Source: Streptomyces sp. SirexAA-E
Lineage (GTDB): Bacteria > Actinomycetota > Actinomycetes > Streptomycetales > Streptomycetaceae
Direction: 5' to 3'
NCBI RefSeq assembly: GCF_000177195.2
Contig: NC_015953.1
Location: forward strand, 4,960,001-5,024,000
DNA length: 64,000 nt
Positions 50,719 through 59,213 of this stretch are shown here, one piece after another. Both the position numbers and the translations under genes were made by a program. A model generated the notes under the pieces. It was given only the letters and a program-made list of their open reading frames with translations. It did not search any database and was not told the origin of the DNA. Numbering within the stretch: the stretch's first letter is position 1; each line of letters opens with the position of its first letter.

Positions 50719-52829
50719 GATGTGGTCCCTTTCCCCGTATCGACCCCGAGAGCCCGCCGGCAGAGCGCCAGGAGCTTCTCGTCCTCATAAGTGTCGTGAC
50801 TGCCGTAGCCGCCGTCCATCGCGTTGTGGCGGCGCACCGACAGCAGTTCGGCCCGCAGCACCTGGGCCGCGTCCGGTCCCGCGCCGGGCAGGCCCATCCG
50901 CACCAGGCACTGGGCGACCCGGACCCTGACGTGGCGGTTCTGCTCCCAGGCCGCGAGGAGGACCGGGACGCTCTCACCGGTCCGCCCGGAGATCTCCCAC
51001 AGGGCGACAGCGGCGTCGACGCGCAGCCACAGCTCGTCGTGGGCGAGCAGGGCGCGCAGCCGTGGCACCGCCACCGCCGCCTCCCCGCCGAGCCGGCCCA
51101 GCGCGACGGCGGCTGCCCGGCAGTCGTGCACCCGCTCCGCCCCCAGCCCCTCCAGCAGCACCGGCAGCACCGCGCCCGCGTCCCCCTCGACCGACCAAAG
51201 GGCCTCGGCCGCCTCCGTCGCCGCCGTACCCGGCCGCCGGATCAGCGCCCGCAGCTCCGGCACCGCCTCGCGGGCGGCGGGCCCGAACGCGTCGAGCGCC
51301 CGCAACGCCGCCGTGCGCAGCCACTCGCCCCGGTATTCCGGCGCCCCCCGCAGCACCCGCAGGACCTCCGGCGTCGCCCCGCCCGCCCGCAGCGCCGTCA
51401 GCCCGGCGAGCAGCGGAGCCGCCCGGTCGTACGCGCCCTCGTCCAGGCCGACCTCGCCCAGGCGGCGCCGCAGCGTCCCCGCGAGGGGAGCGGCCGCCTC
51501 GCCCAGATACCGGATGGCGAACCCCACGTCGTGCGGCACCTCCGGCTGCGCCAGAGCCGTGGCGAGCGCGGGCAGCACCCGGGCGTCCCCCAGCCTGGCC
51601 AGCGCCTTGACCGCCGAGCCGAGGCCGGGCGGGCCGCTCGCCCACTGCCGCACCCAGGCACCGGGTTCCGCCGCCACCCGCGCGGCCAGGGCGTCGGCGG
51701 CCGGCGCTGCCAGCGAGAACAGCTCCTCCAGCACGTGCGAGGCCGCCTCCGCCAGACGCGGCTCCGGGTCGGTGAGCTGCCCCGCGACCAGCCGCACCAG
51801 CTCGTCGTACGCGCCGCGCCAGGCCCGTATCAGCCCGCTGCTCATCCGTACGGCGTCGATGCGCTGCCAGGGGTCGGGGCTGCGCAGCTGGTCGGCGAGG
51901 AGCGCCGTACGCTCCGCCACCCGGTCGTCCAGGCCCACGTGCAGGGTGCGGAGCAGGTCGGCGGCCCAGGGCGCGGTGCGCCCCGAGGTCTCCTCGGCGG
52001 ACAGCGCCCGCAACTGCCCCACCAGCGTCGGGGCGGGCGTCCGCTCCGACGCCGCGTCACCGGTGGGCACCTCGGGCCCGCCACGCCCCGCCCTCCCGGG
52101 GCGGGTGCGCAACTCCCGCAGCAGCCCCGACACCATCGTGACGACGTCGCCGGGCAGGGCGTCCGGGGCGCACCGGGCGAGCTGGGCGAGGGCGGCGAGC
52201 CGCAGACCGGGCGCGTACGCCTCCGCGGCGAGGCGGCTCAGCCAGTCGGCGGCCTGCCCGGCCAGCGGGCGGTGGCGCAGGGCGACGCGTCCCGCCGCCT
52301 CCACCAGTGCGAGGCGCACCTCCTCCGCGGCCTCCACGGGCAGCCGCTCGCGCAGCAGGGCCAGCACCTGGGCCGGGCGGCTGTGCAGGGTGGCGAGGGC
52401 CAGCGGGGCGGCGAGCCGCACGCCCGGGTCCTCGTCGGCTATCAGCTCGCAGAACACCCCGGCACCGGCCGTGACGGCGGCCGCCGCCATCGCGTAGTTC
52501 GCGGCGCCCTCGATCTCGTCCTCGTCGATCTCGTCCTCGTCGTCCTCGTCGAGGTCGATGCCGCCGATGCTCGTGAGCAGTTCGACGATGCTGCCCCGGT
52601 CCTGGACGCCGGGGTCGACGACCAGCTCGAAGAGGAAGGGGATGCAGGCGAGCGTGCACGCGTACACGTCGCCCTGGTGGTGGACCGCGCCGTACATCCC
52701 GTCGAGCGCGCTCTCCCGCTCGGCCGGGTCGGCCGAGGCCAGGCCCCGCAGGAGTGCGGGCACGTCGTCGGCCGGCCCGTAGGCGTGCTCCATCGATGCC
52801 CAGTCGACCTCGTCGATCCCCGCGAACAC
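50715..52829 (-). CDS. HEAT-repeat protein
   Basis: The 704-residue protein begins at GTG 52829 with GGAGGGAAC upstream. It is alpha-helical throughout with HEAT or Armadillo-like repeats (VRLALVEAAGRVALRH, WLRTAALRALDAFGPAAREAVPELRALI, LRVDAAVALWEISG). Near residue 90-110 there is an acidic insert (DLDEDDEDEIDEDEIEG). Such proteins bind other proteins and have no catalytic site. Coupling to the zinc-ribbon gene suggests a joint role. The far N-terminus (GIDEVDWASMEHAYGPADDVP) is typical of streptomycete HEAT proteins. Confidence 0.85.
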   Translation of the reverse strand: MFAGIDEVDWASMEHAYGPADDVPALLRGLASADPAERESALDGMYGAVHHQGDVYACTLACIPFLFELVVDPGVQDRGSIVELLTSIGGIDLDEDDEDEIDEDEIEGAANYAMAAAAVTAGAGVFCELIADEDPGVRLAAPLALATLHSRPAQVLALLRERLPVEAAEEVRLALVEAAGRVALRHRPLAGQAADWLSRLAAEAYAPGLRLAALAQLARCAPDALPGDVVTMVSGLLRELRTRPGRAGRGGPEVPTGDAASERTPAPTLVGQLRALSAEETSGRTAPWAADLLRTLHVGLDDRVAERTALLADQLRSPDPWQRIDAVRMSSGLIRAWRGAYDELVRLVAGQLTDPEPRLAEAASHVLEELFSLAAPAADALAARVAAEPGAWVRQWASGPPGLGSAVKALARLGDARVLPALATALAQPEVPHDVGFAIRYLGEAAAPLAGTLRRRLGEVGLDEGAYDRAAPLLAGLTALRAGGATPEVLRVLRGAPEYRGEWLRTAALRALDAFGPAAREAVPELRALIRRPGTAATEAAEALWSVEGDAGAVLPVLLEGLGAERVHDCRAAAVALGRLGGEAAVAVPRLRALLAHDELWLRVDAAVALWEISGRTGESVPVLLAAWEQNRHVRVRVAQCLVRMGLPGAGPDAAQVLRAELLSVRRHNAMDGGYGSHDTYEDEKLLALCRRALGVDTGKGTTS

Positions 52830-53020
52830 GCCGTTCCCTCCCCGTGTCGTCCTCTGCACCGCGAACCCGGTGGGCCGTGTCCAAGAAGCAGCTCTGGGCA
52901 GAGTGTGCACCACGTGCCTGACAATCCACCCTCCACTTGCGGCCTTTCCTGACGTGTGCAGGGCCGCCTGTGGACGTGCTGTGACCTTCCTGTCCGCGCC
53001 GCGTCGCCCGGGGGCCGGCC

Positions 53021-53914
53021 TCAGACGCCCGGCAGGGGGCGGGCCGGGCCGGGGCCGGTGAGCGGGCCGAGCAGATCCCCGTACCGCTCCAGCCGTGCGG
53101 CCATGTCCCCGGCGAGGAAGACCAGGTCGGCGGGGTCGGCGCAGGCCTCGACCTCCTCCCAGGTGACGGGTGCGGACACCGTGGGGCTGTCCTTCGCCCG
53201 CAGGGTGTAGGGCGCGGCGGTCGTCTTCGCCGCGGCGTTCTGGCTGAAATCGACGAAGACCTTCCCCGGGCGCAGCGCCCGGGTCATCCGGTGCACCACC
53301 AGATCCGGCAGTGCCTTCTGCGCCTCGACGGCCAGCGACTTGGCGTAGGCCGTGACGTCCTCGGCGGGGGCGGGTTCCAGCGGCACGATCAGATGCAGCC
53401 CCTTGGAGCCCGAGGTCTTCCCGTACGCGGTCAGCCCGTCCGCCGCCAGCCGCTCCCGCAGCCAGAGGGCGACGGCGCAGCACTCGACGACGCTCGCCGG
53501 TGCTCCGGGGTCCAGGTCGAACACCATCCGGTCAGCGACCGCGGGCGTCCCGCGGCGCCACTGGTGGGTGTGGAACTCCACCACGAGATTGGCCGCCCAC
53601 ATCAGCGAGGGCAGATCCTGCACGAGCACCTGCCGGGCGTCCGGGTCATCGGTGCGGGGCACCGGCGCGGTGCGCACCCAGTCGGGCGTACCGGGCGGCG
53701 GGTTCTTGGTGAAGAAGCGCAGCCCGTCGGGCCCGTCGGGGTAGCGGAGGAAGGACAGCGGGCGGTCGCGCAGGTGGGGGAGCATCGCGTCGGCCGCGGT
53801 GGCCGCGTAGTAGTGCAGCACCTCGCCCTTGGTGGTGCCGGTGGCCGGATACAGCACCTTGTCGAGATTGCTGAGCGCCAGGCGCCGCCCCTCCACCTCT
53901 GTGATCGGCGTCAT
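53021..53914 (-). CDS. NHEJ primase-polymerase (LigD polymerase-like, PolK)
   Basis: The 297-residue enzyme is a stand-alone LigD-type polymerase domain of the archaeo-eukaryotic primase fold. The metal site is Asp133 and Asp135 (FDLDPG) with Asp222 (FVDFSQN), and KTSGSKGLHL (166-175) binds the incoming nucleotide. There is no ligase or nuclease domain. In Streptomyces this polymerase and Ku form the core NHEJ set, and it is divergent from Ku by 59 bp here. It fills gaps at broken DNA ends. Confidence 0.92.
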   Translation of the reverse strand: MTPITEVEGRRLALSNLDKVLYPATGTTKGEVLHYYAATAADAMLPHLRDRPLSFLRYPDGPDGLRFFTKNPPPGTPDWVRTAPVPRTDDPDARQVLVQDLPSLMWAANLVVEFHTHQWRRGTPAVADRMVFDLDPGAPASVVECCAVALWLRERLAADGLTAYGKTSGSKGLHLIVPLEPAPAEDVTAYAKSLAVEAQKALPDLVVHRMTRALRPGKVFVDFSQNAAAKTTAAPYTLRAKDSPTVSAPVTWEEVEACADPADLVFLAGDMAARLERYGDLLGPLTGPGPARPLPGV

Positions 53915-53973
53915 ACGATAAGAATCGCACGAAACCGTGGCAAACAGGTCGTCGCACGCGCAAGGGGTGAACG

Positions 53974-55185
53974 GTGAGGTCCATCTGGAACGGCGCCATC
54001 TCCTTCGGGCTCGTCAGCATCCCCGTCAAGCTGATGAACGCCACGGAGAACCACTCGATCTCCTTCCGGCAGATCCACCTCGCCGACGGCGGCCGGATCC
54101 GGTACCGCAAGGTGTGCGAGCTCGACGAGCAGGAGGTCAGCAGCGCCGAGACCGGAAAGGCGTACGAGGACGCCGACGGCACGGTCATCCCCATCACCGA
54201 CGAGGACCTCGCCTCACTGCCGCTGCCCACAGCGAAGACGATCGAGATCGAGGGCTTCGTGCCCGCCTCCGCCGTCGACACGCTCCAGTTGGACTCGGCG
54301 TACTACCTCGCGGTCAACGGGGTGCCCGCCGCCAAGCCGTACGCGCTGCTGCGGGAGGCGCTGCGCCGCAGCGAGAAGGTGGCCGTCGCCAAGTACGCCC
54401 TGCGCGGCCGGGAACGGCTCGGCATGCTCCGGGTGATCGACGACGTGATCGCTCTGCACGGCCTCCTGTGGCCGGACGAGATCCGCGCCCCAGAAGGCGT
54501 CGCACCCGACTCGAACGTCAAGGTGCGGGACGCCGAACTGGACTTGGCGGACGCCCTGATGAACACCCTGGGCGAGGCCGACCTCGACACCCTGCACGAC
54601 GACTACCGGGAGGCGGTCGAGGAGCTCGTCGCGGCGAAGGCCGCGGGGGAGCCCGTGGAACCGGAGGGCGAGGAGGAGCCGGGCGAGGGCAAGGTGATCG
54701 ACCTCATGGCGGCCCTGGAGAACAGCGTGCGCGCGGCGAAGGAGTCCCACGGCGGCCAGGAGGACGACGGTGAGGTGGCCGAGGTCCACCCCATCTCCTC
54801 CGGCAAGGCATCGGCGAAGCGCGGCGGCGGCACGAGGAAGAAGGCGGCGGAGGCGTCGCGGGGGACGGACGGGAAAAGGGCGGCCCAGGGGAAGGAGACG
54901 GCGGCGGGCGAGAAGCCCGCCGCGAAGAAGCCCGCCGCGAAGAAGCCCGCTGCGAAGAAGACCGCTGCGAAGAAGACCGCGTCGAAGGAAACGGCGTCGA
55001 AGGAAACGGCACCGGAGAAGAAGGCGCCGGAGAAGTCGGCATCGAAGAAGGCGGCGTCCCGGAAGTCCCCCGCGAAGAAGGCGCCCGCCGGGAAGCGAGC
55101 CGCCGGGAAGAAGACGGCCTCGGGCGGGCGCGGCGACACGTCCGGCTCGTCCTCCCGGCAGACCCGCAAACGCACCTCCGCCTGA
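53974..55185 (+). CDS. DNA end-binding protein Ku (KuA type)
   Basis: This 403-residue Ku starts at GTG 53974 (MRSIWNGAISFGLVSIPVKL), the canonical bacterial Ku start. The core (1-265) forms the homodimeric ring that loads on DNA ends. From about 275 on there is an extended tail of Lys/Ala/Pro motifs (repeats AAKKP, SKETA, APEKK), like H1-type linker tails. It likely binds DNA and helps end bridging. It is divergent from PolK, so a short 59-bp region drives both. Confidence 0.95.
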   Translation: MRSIWNGAISFGLVSIPVKLMNATENHSISFRQIHLADGGRIRYRKVCELDEQEVSSAETGKAYEDADGTVIPITDEDLASLPLPTAKTIEIEGFVPASAVDTLQLDSAYYLAVNGVPAAKPYALLREALRRSEKVAVAKYALRGRERLGMLRVIDDVIALHGLLWPDEIRAPEGVAPDSNVKVRDAELDLADALMNTLGEADLDTLHDDYREAVEELVAAKAAGEPVEPEGEEEPGEGKVIDLMAALENSVRAAKESHGGQEDDGEVAEVHPISSGKASAKRGGGTRKKAAEASRGTDGKRAAQGKETAAGEKPAAKKPAAKKPAAKKTAAKKTASKETASKETAPEKKAPEKSASKKAASRKSPAKKAPAGKRAAGKKTASGGRGDTSGSSSRQTRKRTSA

Positions 55186-55302
55186 CCCGGTCCCGTCCGA
55201 CCCGGCCCCGCCTGGGGCCACCGAGCGTCCGACGAGTCCGGCCGGCCGTCCCGGAACGGTGCGTGGTGCCATGCCGAAACGGGGTCCGGAGCAGTAGAGT
55301 TC

Positions 55303-55465
55303 TCGGTGCCGCGACTGGCGCGCGCCCGGCAGGGCGCTCCGTGGAACCGACCACGAGGGAGCGGCACTCCCCGGGCACCGCCCCGGGGCGTCGTCGCCGG
55401 AAGGCCGTCCGCCTGGGCAGTCCGGGTCCACGTCGCCTCCGCGCGACCGACCCGGGAGGACCCCC
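55303..55465 (+). promoter_or_regulatory. ZTP (pfl) riboswitch controlling glyA
   Basis: P1 pairs GTGCCGC (55306-55312) with GCGGCAC (55361-55367). Inside are the conserved GACTGGCG (55313-55320) and the hairpin GTGG-aaccga-CCAC (55341-55354) followed by GAGGGAGC. Further on, CCGTCCGCCTGGGCA (55405-55419) matches the CCGCCUGGGCA pseudoknot part of the pfl/ZTP family. Past it, TCCGGGTC can pair with GACCCGGGA just before the GTG, which would hide the ribosome site: a likely translational switch. ZTP accumulates when folate one-carbon units are short. Confidence 0.85.
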
Positions 55466-56746
55466 GTGGCCGTACGAACGACCGAAGACCGCCGTCCCGC
55501 CCTGTCCGCAGCTGATCCGGAACTCGCGGCGCTGGTGGACGCGGAGGAGCGGCTCCAGGCCGACACCCTGCGTCTGATCCCCAGCGAGAACTACGTGTCC
55601 GCCGCCGTCCTGGAGGCGTCCGGCACCGTACTCCAGAACAAGTACTCCGAGGGCTACCCCGGGCGCCGCTACTACGAGGGCCAGCAGGTCATCGACCAGG
55701 TGGAGACGCTCGCCGCCGAGCGGGCCCGCGCGCTGTTCCGGATGGACCACGCCAATGTGCAGCCGTACTCCGGCTCCCCGGCCAACCTGGCCGTCTACCT
55801 GGCGTTCCTGGAGCCGGGGGACACCGTCCTGGGGATGTCGCTGCCGATGGGGGGTCACCTCACGCACGGCTGGGGGGTCTCGGCGACCGGCACCTGGTTC
55901 CGGGGCGTTCGGTACGGGGTGCGACGCGACACCGGCCGCGTCGACCTGGACGAGGTGCGCGACCTGGCACGCGCCGAACGGCCCAAGGTGATCTTCTGCG
56001 GCGGCACCGCGGTGCCCCGGGTCGTCGACTTCGCCGGGTTCGCGGAGATCGCCCGCGAGGTCGGGGCGGTCCTGGTCGCCGACGTGGCCCACATCGCCGG
56101 ACTGATCGCCGGTGGCGCCCATCCGTCGCCGGCCCCGTACGCGGACGTGGTGTCCACCACCACCCACAAGACCCTGCGCGGGCCGCGCGGCGCGATGCTG
56201 CTGTCCAGGGCGGAGCACGCCAAGGCCATCGACCGCGCGGTCTTCCCCGGCCTCCAGGGCGGCCCCCACAACCAGACCACGGCCGCCATCGCGGTCGCCC
56301 TGAAGGAGGCCGCCGCACCGGAGTTCGGCGCGTACGCCCACCAGGTCGTCGCCAACGCCCGCGCCCTGGGGGAGGAGCTGGCCGCGCGCGGCTTCGACCT
56401 GGTCTCCGGAGGCACGGACAACCACCTGCTGCTGATCGACCTCACCGGGAAGGACGTACCGGGGAAGGTGGCGGCCAAGGCCCTGGACCGGGCGGGGATC
56501 GTCGTCAACCACAACAGCGTCCCGTACGACCCCCGCAAGCCGTTCGACCCGTCCGGCATCCGTATCGGGACCCCCGCCCTGACGTCCCGGGGCGTACCCG
56601 CCTCGCAGATGGGCGCCGTCGCACAGTGGATCGATCGTGTGGTGGATGCCGCTCGTACAGGTGACGAAACCAGGATTTCCGAGGTCAGGGCGGAGGTGAA
56701 GGCGATGATGGACGCCTGTCCGGCACCGGGCCTCCCCCTGGTCTGA
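55466..56746 (+). CDS. glyA: Serine hydroxymethyltransferase
   Basis: The enzyme has 426 residues from GTG 55466 (GGGAGGAC upstream). The PLP lysine is Lys235 in STTTHKTLRGPRGA. Other conserved parts are LIPSENYVS (folate/PLP), YSEGYPGRRYY and LVADVAHIAGLIAGG. It interconverts serine and glycine with tetrahydrofolate, supplying 5,10-methylene-THF. The ZTP riboswitch in its leader ties the gene to one-carbon demand for purine synthesis. Confidence 0.96.
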   Translation: MAVRTTEDRRPALSAADPELAALVDAEERLQADTLRLIPSENYVSAAVLEASGTVLQNKYSEGYPGRRYYEGQQVIDQVETLAAERARALFRMDHANVQPYSGSPANLAVYLAFLEPGDTVLGMSLPMGGHLTHGWGVSATGTWFRGVRYGVRRDTGRVDLDEVRDLARAERPKVIFCGGTAVPRVVDFAGFAEIAREVGAVLVADVAHIAGLIAGGAHPSPAPYADVVSTTTHKTLRGPRGAMLLSRAEHAKAIDRAVFPGLQGGPHNQTTAAIAVALKEAAAPEFGAYAHQVVANARALGEELAARGFDLVSGGTDNHLLLIDLTGKDVPGKVAAKALDRAGIVVNHNSVPYDPRKPFDPSGIRIGTPALTSRGVPASQMGAVAQWIDRVVDAARTGDETRISEVRAEVKAMMDACPAPGLPLV

Positions 56747-56923
56747 CCGGGCCGCCGGGGCAGTGCGGTGTGCGCGGGGTCAAGGCCGCTCCGGAACGCC
56801 GGGTCATCGACTCCGCGCGCCCGCTCTGCGCCCTGTCCGGCGGTCGAACTGCCGTACAGGGTGGAGAGCAACCGGGGGAGCGGGGGAGTCGGAGAGGCGG
56901 AACGGCGAACACGAGGGGGCACG

Positions 56924-58039
56924 ATGCACGATCTGAAGGTCACGTCATGGCAGCTTTTCGGGCATGACCGGCTCTATGTGAACCTGCCCGACGGCACCGC
57001 GATCGGCTGGGCGGACCTGGGCAGCGGCACGATCACCGTCCTGCACCCGCGCTACCGCGACGCCGTCACGGACGCGCTCGCCCGCCAGGTCCCGGACATG
57101 CCGGCCCTCGGCGAGGCGGAGCCCCCGAGGCCGGCGTTCGCGCCCCCGCCGGTCCCCCGGATCCCACCGCTGCGGCGGACACGGATGCGCAAGGGGGAGG
57201 GTGCGGTGGCGCGCGTACCGGAGGCGGAGGCCGCCGCGCCTCCGGCACCGGGCCCGCGCGTCCCGGAACAGGCGCGGCCGCCCCGCCAGGAGCAGACATC
57301 GGAGCCCCGGCCGGAGCGGGAGCAGGGGGCCCGGCGGCAGACGTCCCCGGTGAAGCAGGCGCAGCCGCGCCCCGAGGAGCAGGCCACCGGGCGTACCGGG
57401 CCGCCGGAGCTGCCCGCGCTCGGCCCAGCCGACGATCTCGCCGCGCGCCGCCCCGGTGCCATGCTCCGCGAGCAGCTGGGCGAGTCCGGGGCCGGCACCC
57501 TCGTGCGTGTCGCCACCGGGGCGCTGCGGAGGCAGAAGGAGGCGGACCCCCGCCGTACCGCACTGGCCGGTGAGCGCCGGGTGGGGGCCGAGCTGCGGCG
57601 GCTGATGCGGCACGGCTGGCGGGTCCTGCACTCCGTACCACTGCCGGACGGCACCGAGATCGGGCACCTGCTGATCGGCCCGGGCGGGGTCTTCGCCGTA
57701 CACGCGGAGCACCATCCCCAGGCGTCGGTACGGATCGGCGACGGCACCCTGCGGATCGGCGACGGTGATCCCGAGCCGTACGCCCTGGACGACCGCTTCG
57801 GGGCCGGGCGGGCCCAGCGGGTGCTGGAGGCGTACTGCACCTTCCCCGTGCCGGTCGGGACCGTCCTGGTCTTCACCGGTGTCTCGTCGCTGGACGTGGT
57901 CACCACCCCGCCGGACGTACGCATCCTGAGGGAGCGTCAGGTGTCGGCGCTGGCCCCGCTGAACGGTGTGCTCACCCCCACCCAGGTGGAGCGGGTCTAC
58001 GACGTGGCGCGGCACCGGGAGGCCTGGGCGGGTGCCTGA
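56924..58039 (+). CDS. NERD-domain protein
   Basis: This 371-residue protein starts at ATG 56924 (GAGGGGG upstream); an earlier in-frame start (56768) crosses the intergenic region. The first 50 residues are a compact beta domain (VNLPDGTAIGWADLGSGTITVLHPRY). A long Pro/Glu/Arg-rich linker spans about 60-185. From 210 the nuclease-related domain follows: LAGERRVGAELRRLMRHGWRVLHSVPLPDGTEIGHLLIGPGGVFAVHAEHHP. The Asp of DIDHLLIG-type motifs is shifted to GTEIGHLL here. Nuclease activity is unproven. Confidence 0.8.
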   Translation: MHDLKVTSWQLFGHDRLYVNLPDGTAIGWADLGSGTITVLHPRYRDAVTDALARQVPDMPALGEAEPPRPAFAPPPVPRIPPLRRTRMRKGEGAVARVPEAEAAAPPAPGPRVPEQARPPRQEQTSEPRPEREQGARRQTSPVKQAQPRPEEQATGRTGPPELPALGPADDLAARRPGAMLREQLGESGAGTLVRVATGALRRQKEADPRRTALAGERRVGAELRRLMRHGWRVLHSVPLPDGTEIGHLLIGPGGVFAVHAEHHPQASVRIGDGTLRIGDGDPEPYALDDRFGAGRAQRVLEAYCTFPVPVGTVLVFTGVSSLDVVTTPPDVRILRERQVSALAPLNGVLTPTQVERVYDVARHREAWAGA

Positions 58040-58043
58040 TCCG

Positions 58044-58079
58044 GGCGGCGGCACCGGGTAGATTCCGGGTGCCGCCGCC
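58044..58079 (+). terminator. Hairpin between the NERD and dehydrogenase genes
   Basis: A 12-bp GC stem (58044-58055 with 58068-58079) and 12-base loop lies between two genes on the same strand and ends 15 bases before the next ATG, so it could be a terminator or a leader hairpin. Confidence 0.45.
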
Positions 58080-58094
58080 GAGGGAGAAGACACG

Positions 58095-59054
58095 ATGAAG
58101 CTGCGCTGTGCCGTGCTCGACGACTACCAGTCCGTCGCGTCCACCGCCGCCGACTGGTCACCGGTCACCGACGAGGTCGAGGTCGTCTGCTTCGCCCAGC
58201 ACTTCGCCACCGAGGACGAACTCGCTGCCGCCTTGGCGGAGTTCGACATCGTGGTCACCCTGCGGGAACGTGTGCCGTTCCCCGCCCGGCTGATCGAGCG
58301 GCTCCCCCGGTTGCGGCTGCTCGTCGCCTCCGGCATGCGCAACTCCGTCATCGACCACGCGGCCGCCGCGCTCCACGGGGTGACCGTCTGCGGCACCGCC
58401 AGTACGGTCACGCCGCCCGTCGAGCTCACCTGGGCGCTGCTGCTGGGCCTGGCGCGCGGCATCGTCGCCGAGTCCGGTGCCCTGCGTGAGGGAGGGCCCT
58501 GGCAGTCCACCGTGGGGGCCGATCTGCACGGCCGCCGGCTCGGACTCCTCGGCCTGGGCAAGATCGGCGGCCGGGTCGCCGCCGTGGGCCTGGCCTTCGG
58601 TATGGACGTGGTGGCGTGGAGCCGGAACCTCACCCAGGAGCGGGCCGACGAGGTGGGGGTGGGCCTCGCCGCGTCCAAGGAGGAACTGCTGGAGAGCAGC
58701 GACTTCGTCTCCGTGCACCTGGTGCTGGGTGAGCGCACCCGGGGTCTGGTCGGGGCGGCGGAGCTGGCGCTGATGCGCCCCACGGCCTACCTCGTCAACA
58801 CCTCGCGGGCGGCGATCGTGGACCAGGACGCGCTGCTCGACGCACTCGCCAGGGGGGCCATCGCCGGAGCGGGCGTCGACGTGTTCGACGTGGAACCCCT
58901 GCCGGCCGGCCACCCGATGCGCACGGCGCCGCGCCTGCTGGCCACCCCGCACCTGGGCTATGTGACGCGGGCCAACTACGCGACGTACTACACGCACGCC
59001 GTGCAGGACATCCGGGCGTACCTCGACGGGGCGCCCGTACGGCTCCTCGGCTGA
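58095..59054 (+). CDS. D-2-hydroxyacid dehydrogenase family protein
   Basis: The 319-residue enzyme has the D-isomer 2-hydroxyacid dehydrogenase fold. The NAD motif is LGLLGLGKIGGRVA (about 150-163). The catalytic Arg is in LVNTSRAAIVD, Glu in DVFDVEPL and His in LATPHLGY. The substrate domain begins AVLDDYQSVA, typical of relatives close to phosphoglycerate or formate dehydrogenases. It is preceded by GAGGGAGAAG. Reaction: NAD(P)-linked reduction of a 2-keto acid; substrate unknown. Confidence 0.87.
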   Translation: MKLRCAVLDDYQSVASTAADWSPVTDEVEVVCFAQHFATEDELAAALAEFDIVVTLRERVPFPARLIERLPRLRLLVASGMRNSVIDHAAAALHGVTVCGTASTVTPPVELTWALLLGLARGIVAESGALREGGPWQSTVGADLHGRRLGLLGLGKIGGRVAAVGLAFGMDVVAWSRNLTQERADEVGVGLAASKEELLESSDFVSVHLVLGERTRGLVGAAELALMRPTAYLVNTSRAAIVDQDALLDALARGAIAGAGVDVFDVEPLPAGHPMRTAPRLLATPHLGYVTRANYATYYTHAVQDIRAYLDGAPVRLLG

Positions 59055-59099
59055 CGGGGGGGCGGGCGACCGGCACGGGCGGGCCCGGCCCCTTGTGGC

Positions 59100-59170
59100 G
59101 TGCCGCTCGACGCCAGGTTCGCCGCGTGCCGCTCGATGCCGGGTGCCGCTCGGCGTACCGGTCGATGCCG
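59100..59170 (+). repeat. Short imperfect direct repeats before the TetR gene
   Basis: GTGCCGCTCGAYGCC occurs at 59100-59114 and 59126-59140, then GTGCCGCTCGGCGTA at 59143-59157, and a partial copy (CGGTCGATGCCG) ends at 59170. Spacing is irregular. They lie just ahead of the operator at 59191-59205, between the dehydrogenase and TetR genes. Confidence 0.6.
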
Positions 59171-59190
59171 AATATAGCGCTGGCCCGATG

Positions 59191-59205
59191 TCTAGCAATG
59201 CTAGA
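59191..59205 (+). promoter_or_regulatory. TetR operator
   Basis: TCTAGC-aat-GCTAGA is a perfect 6-bp inverted repeat with a 3-base centre, ending nine bases before the ATG of the TetR gene at 59214. It is a typical autoregulatory site in an otherwise GC-rich stretch. Confidence 0.7.
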
Positions 59206-59213
59206 ATCCGGGC

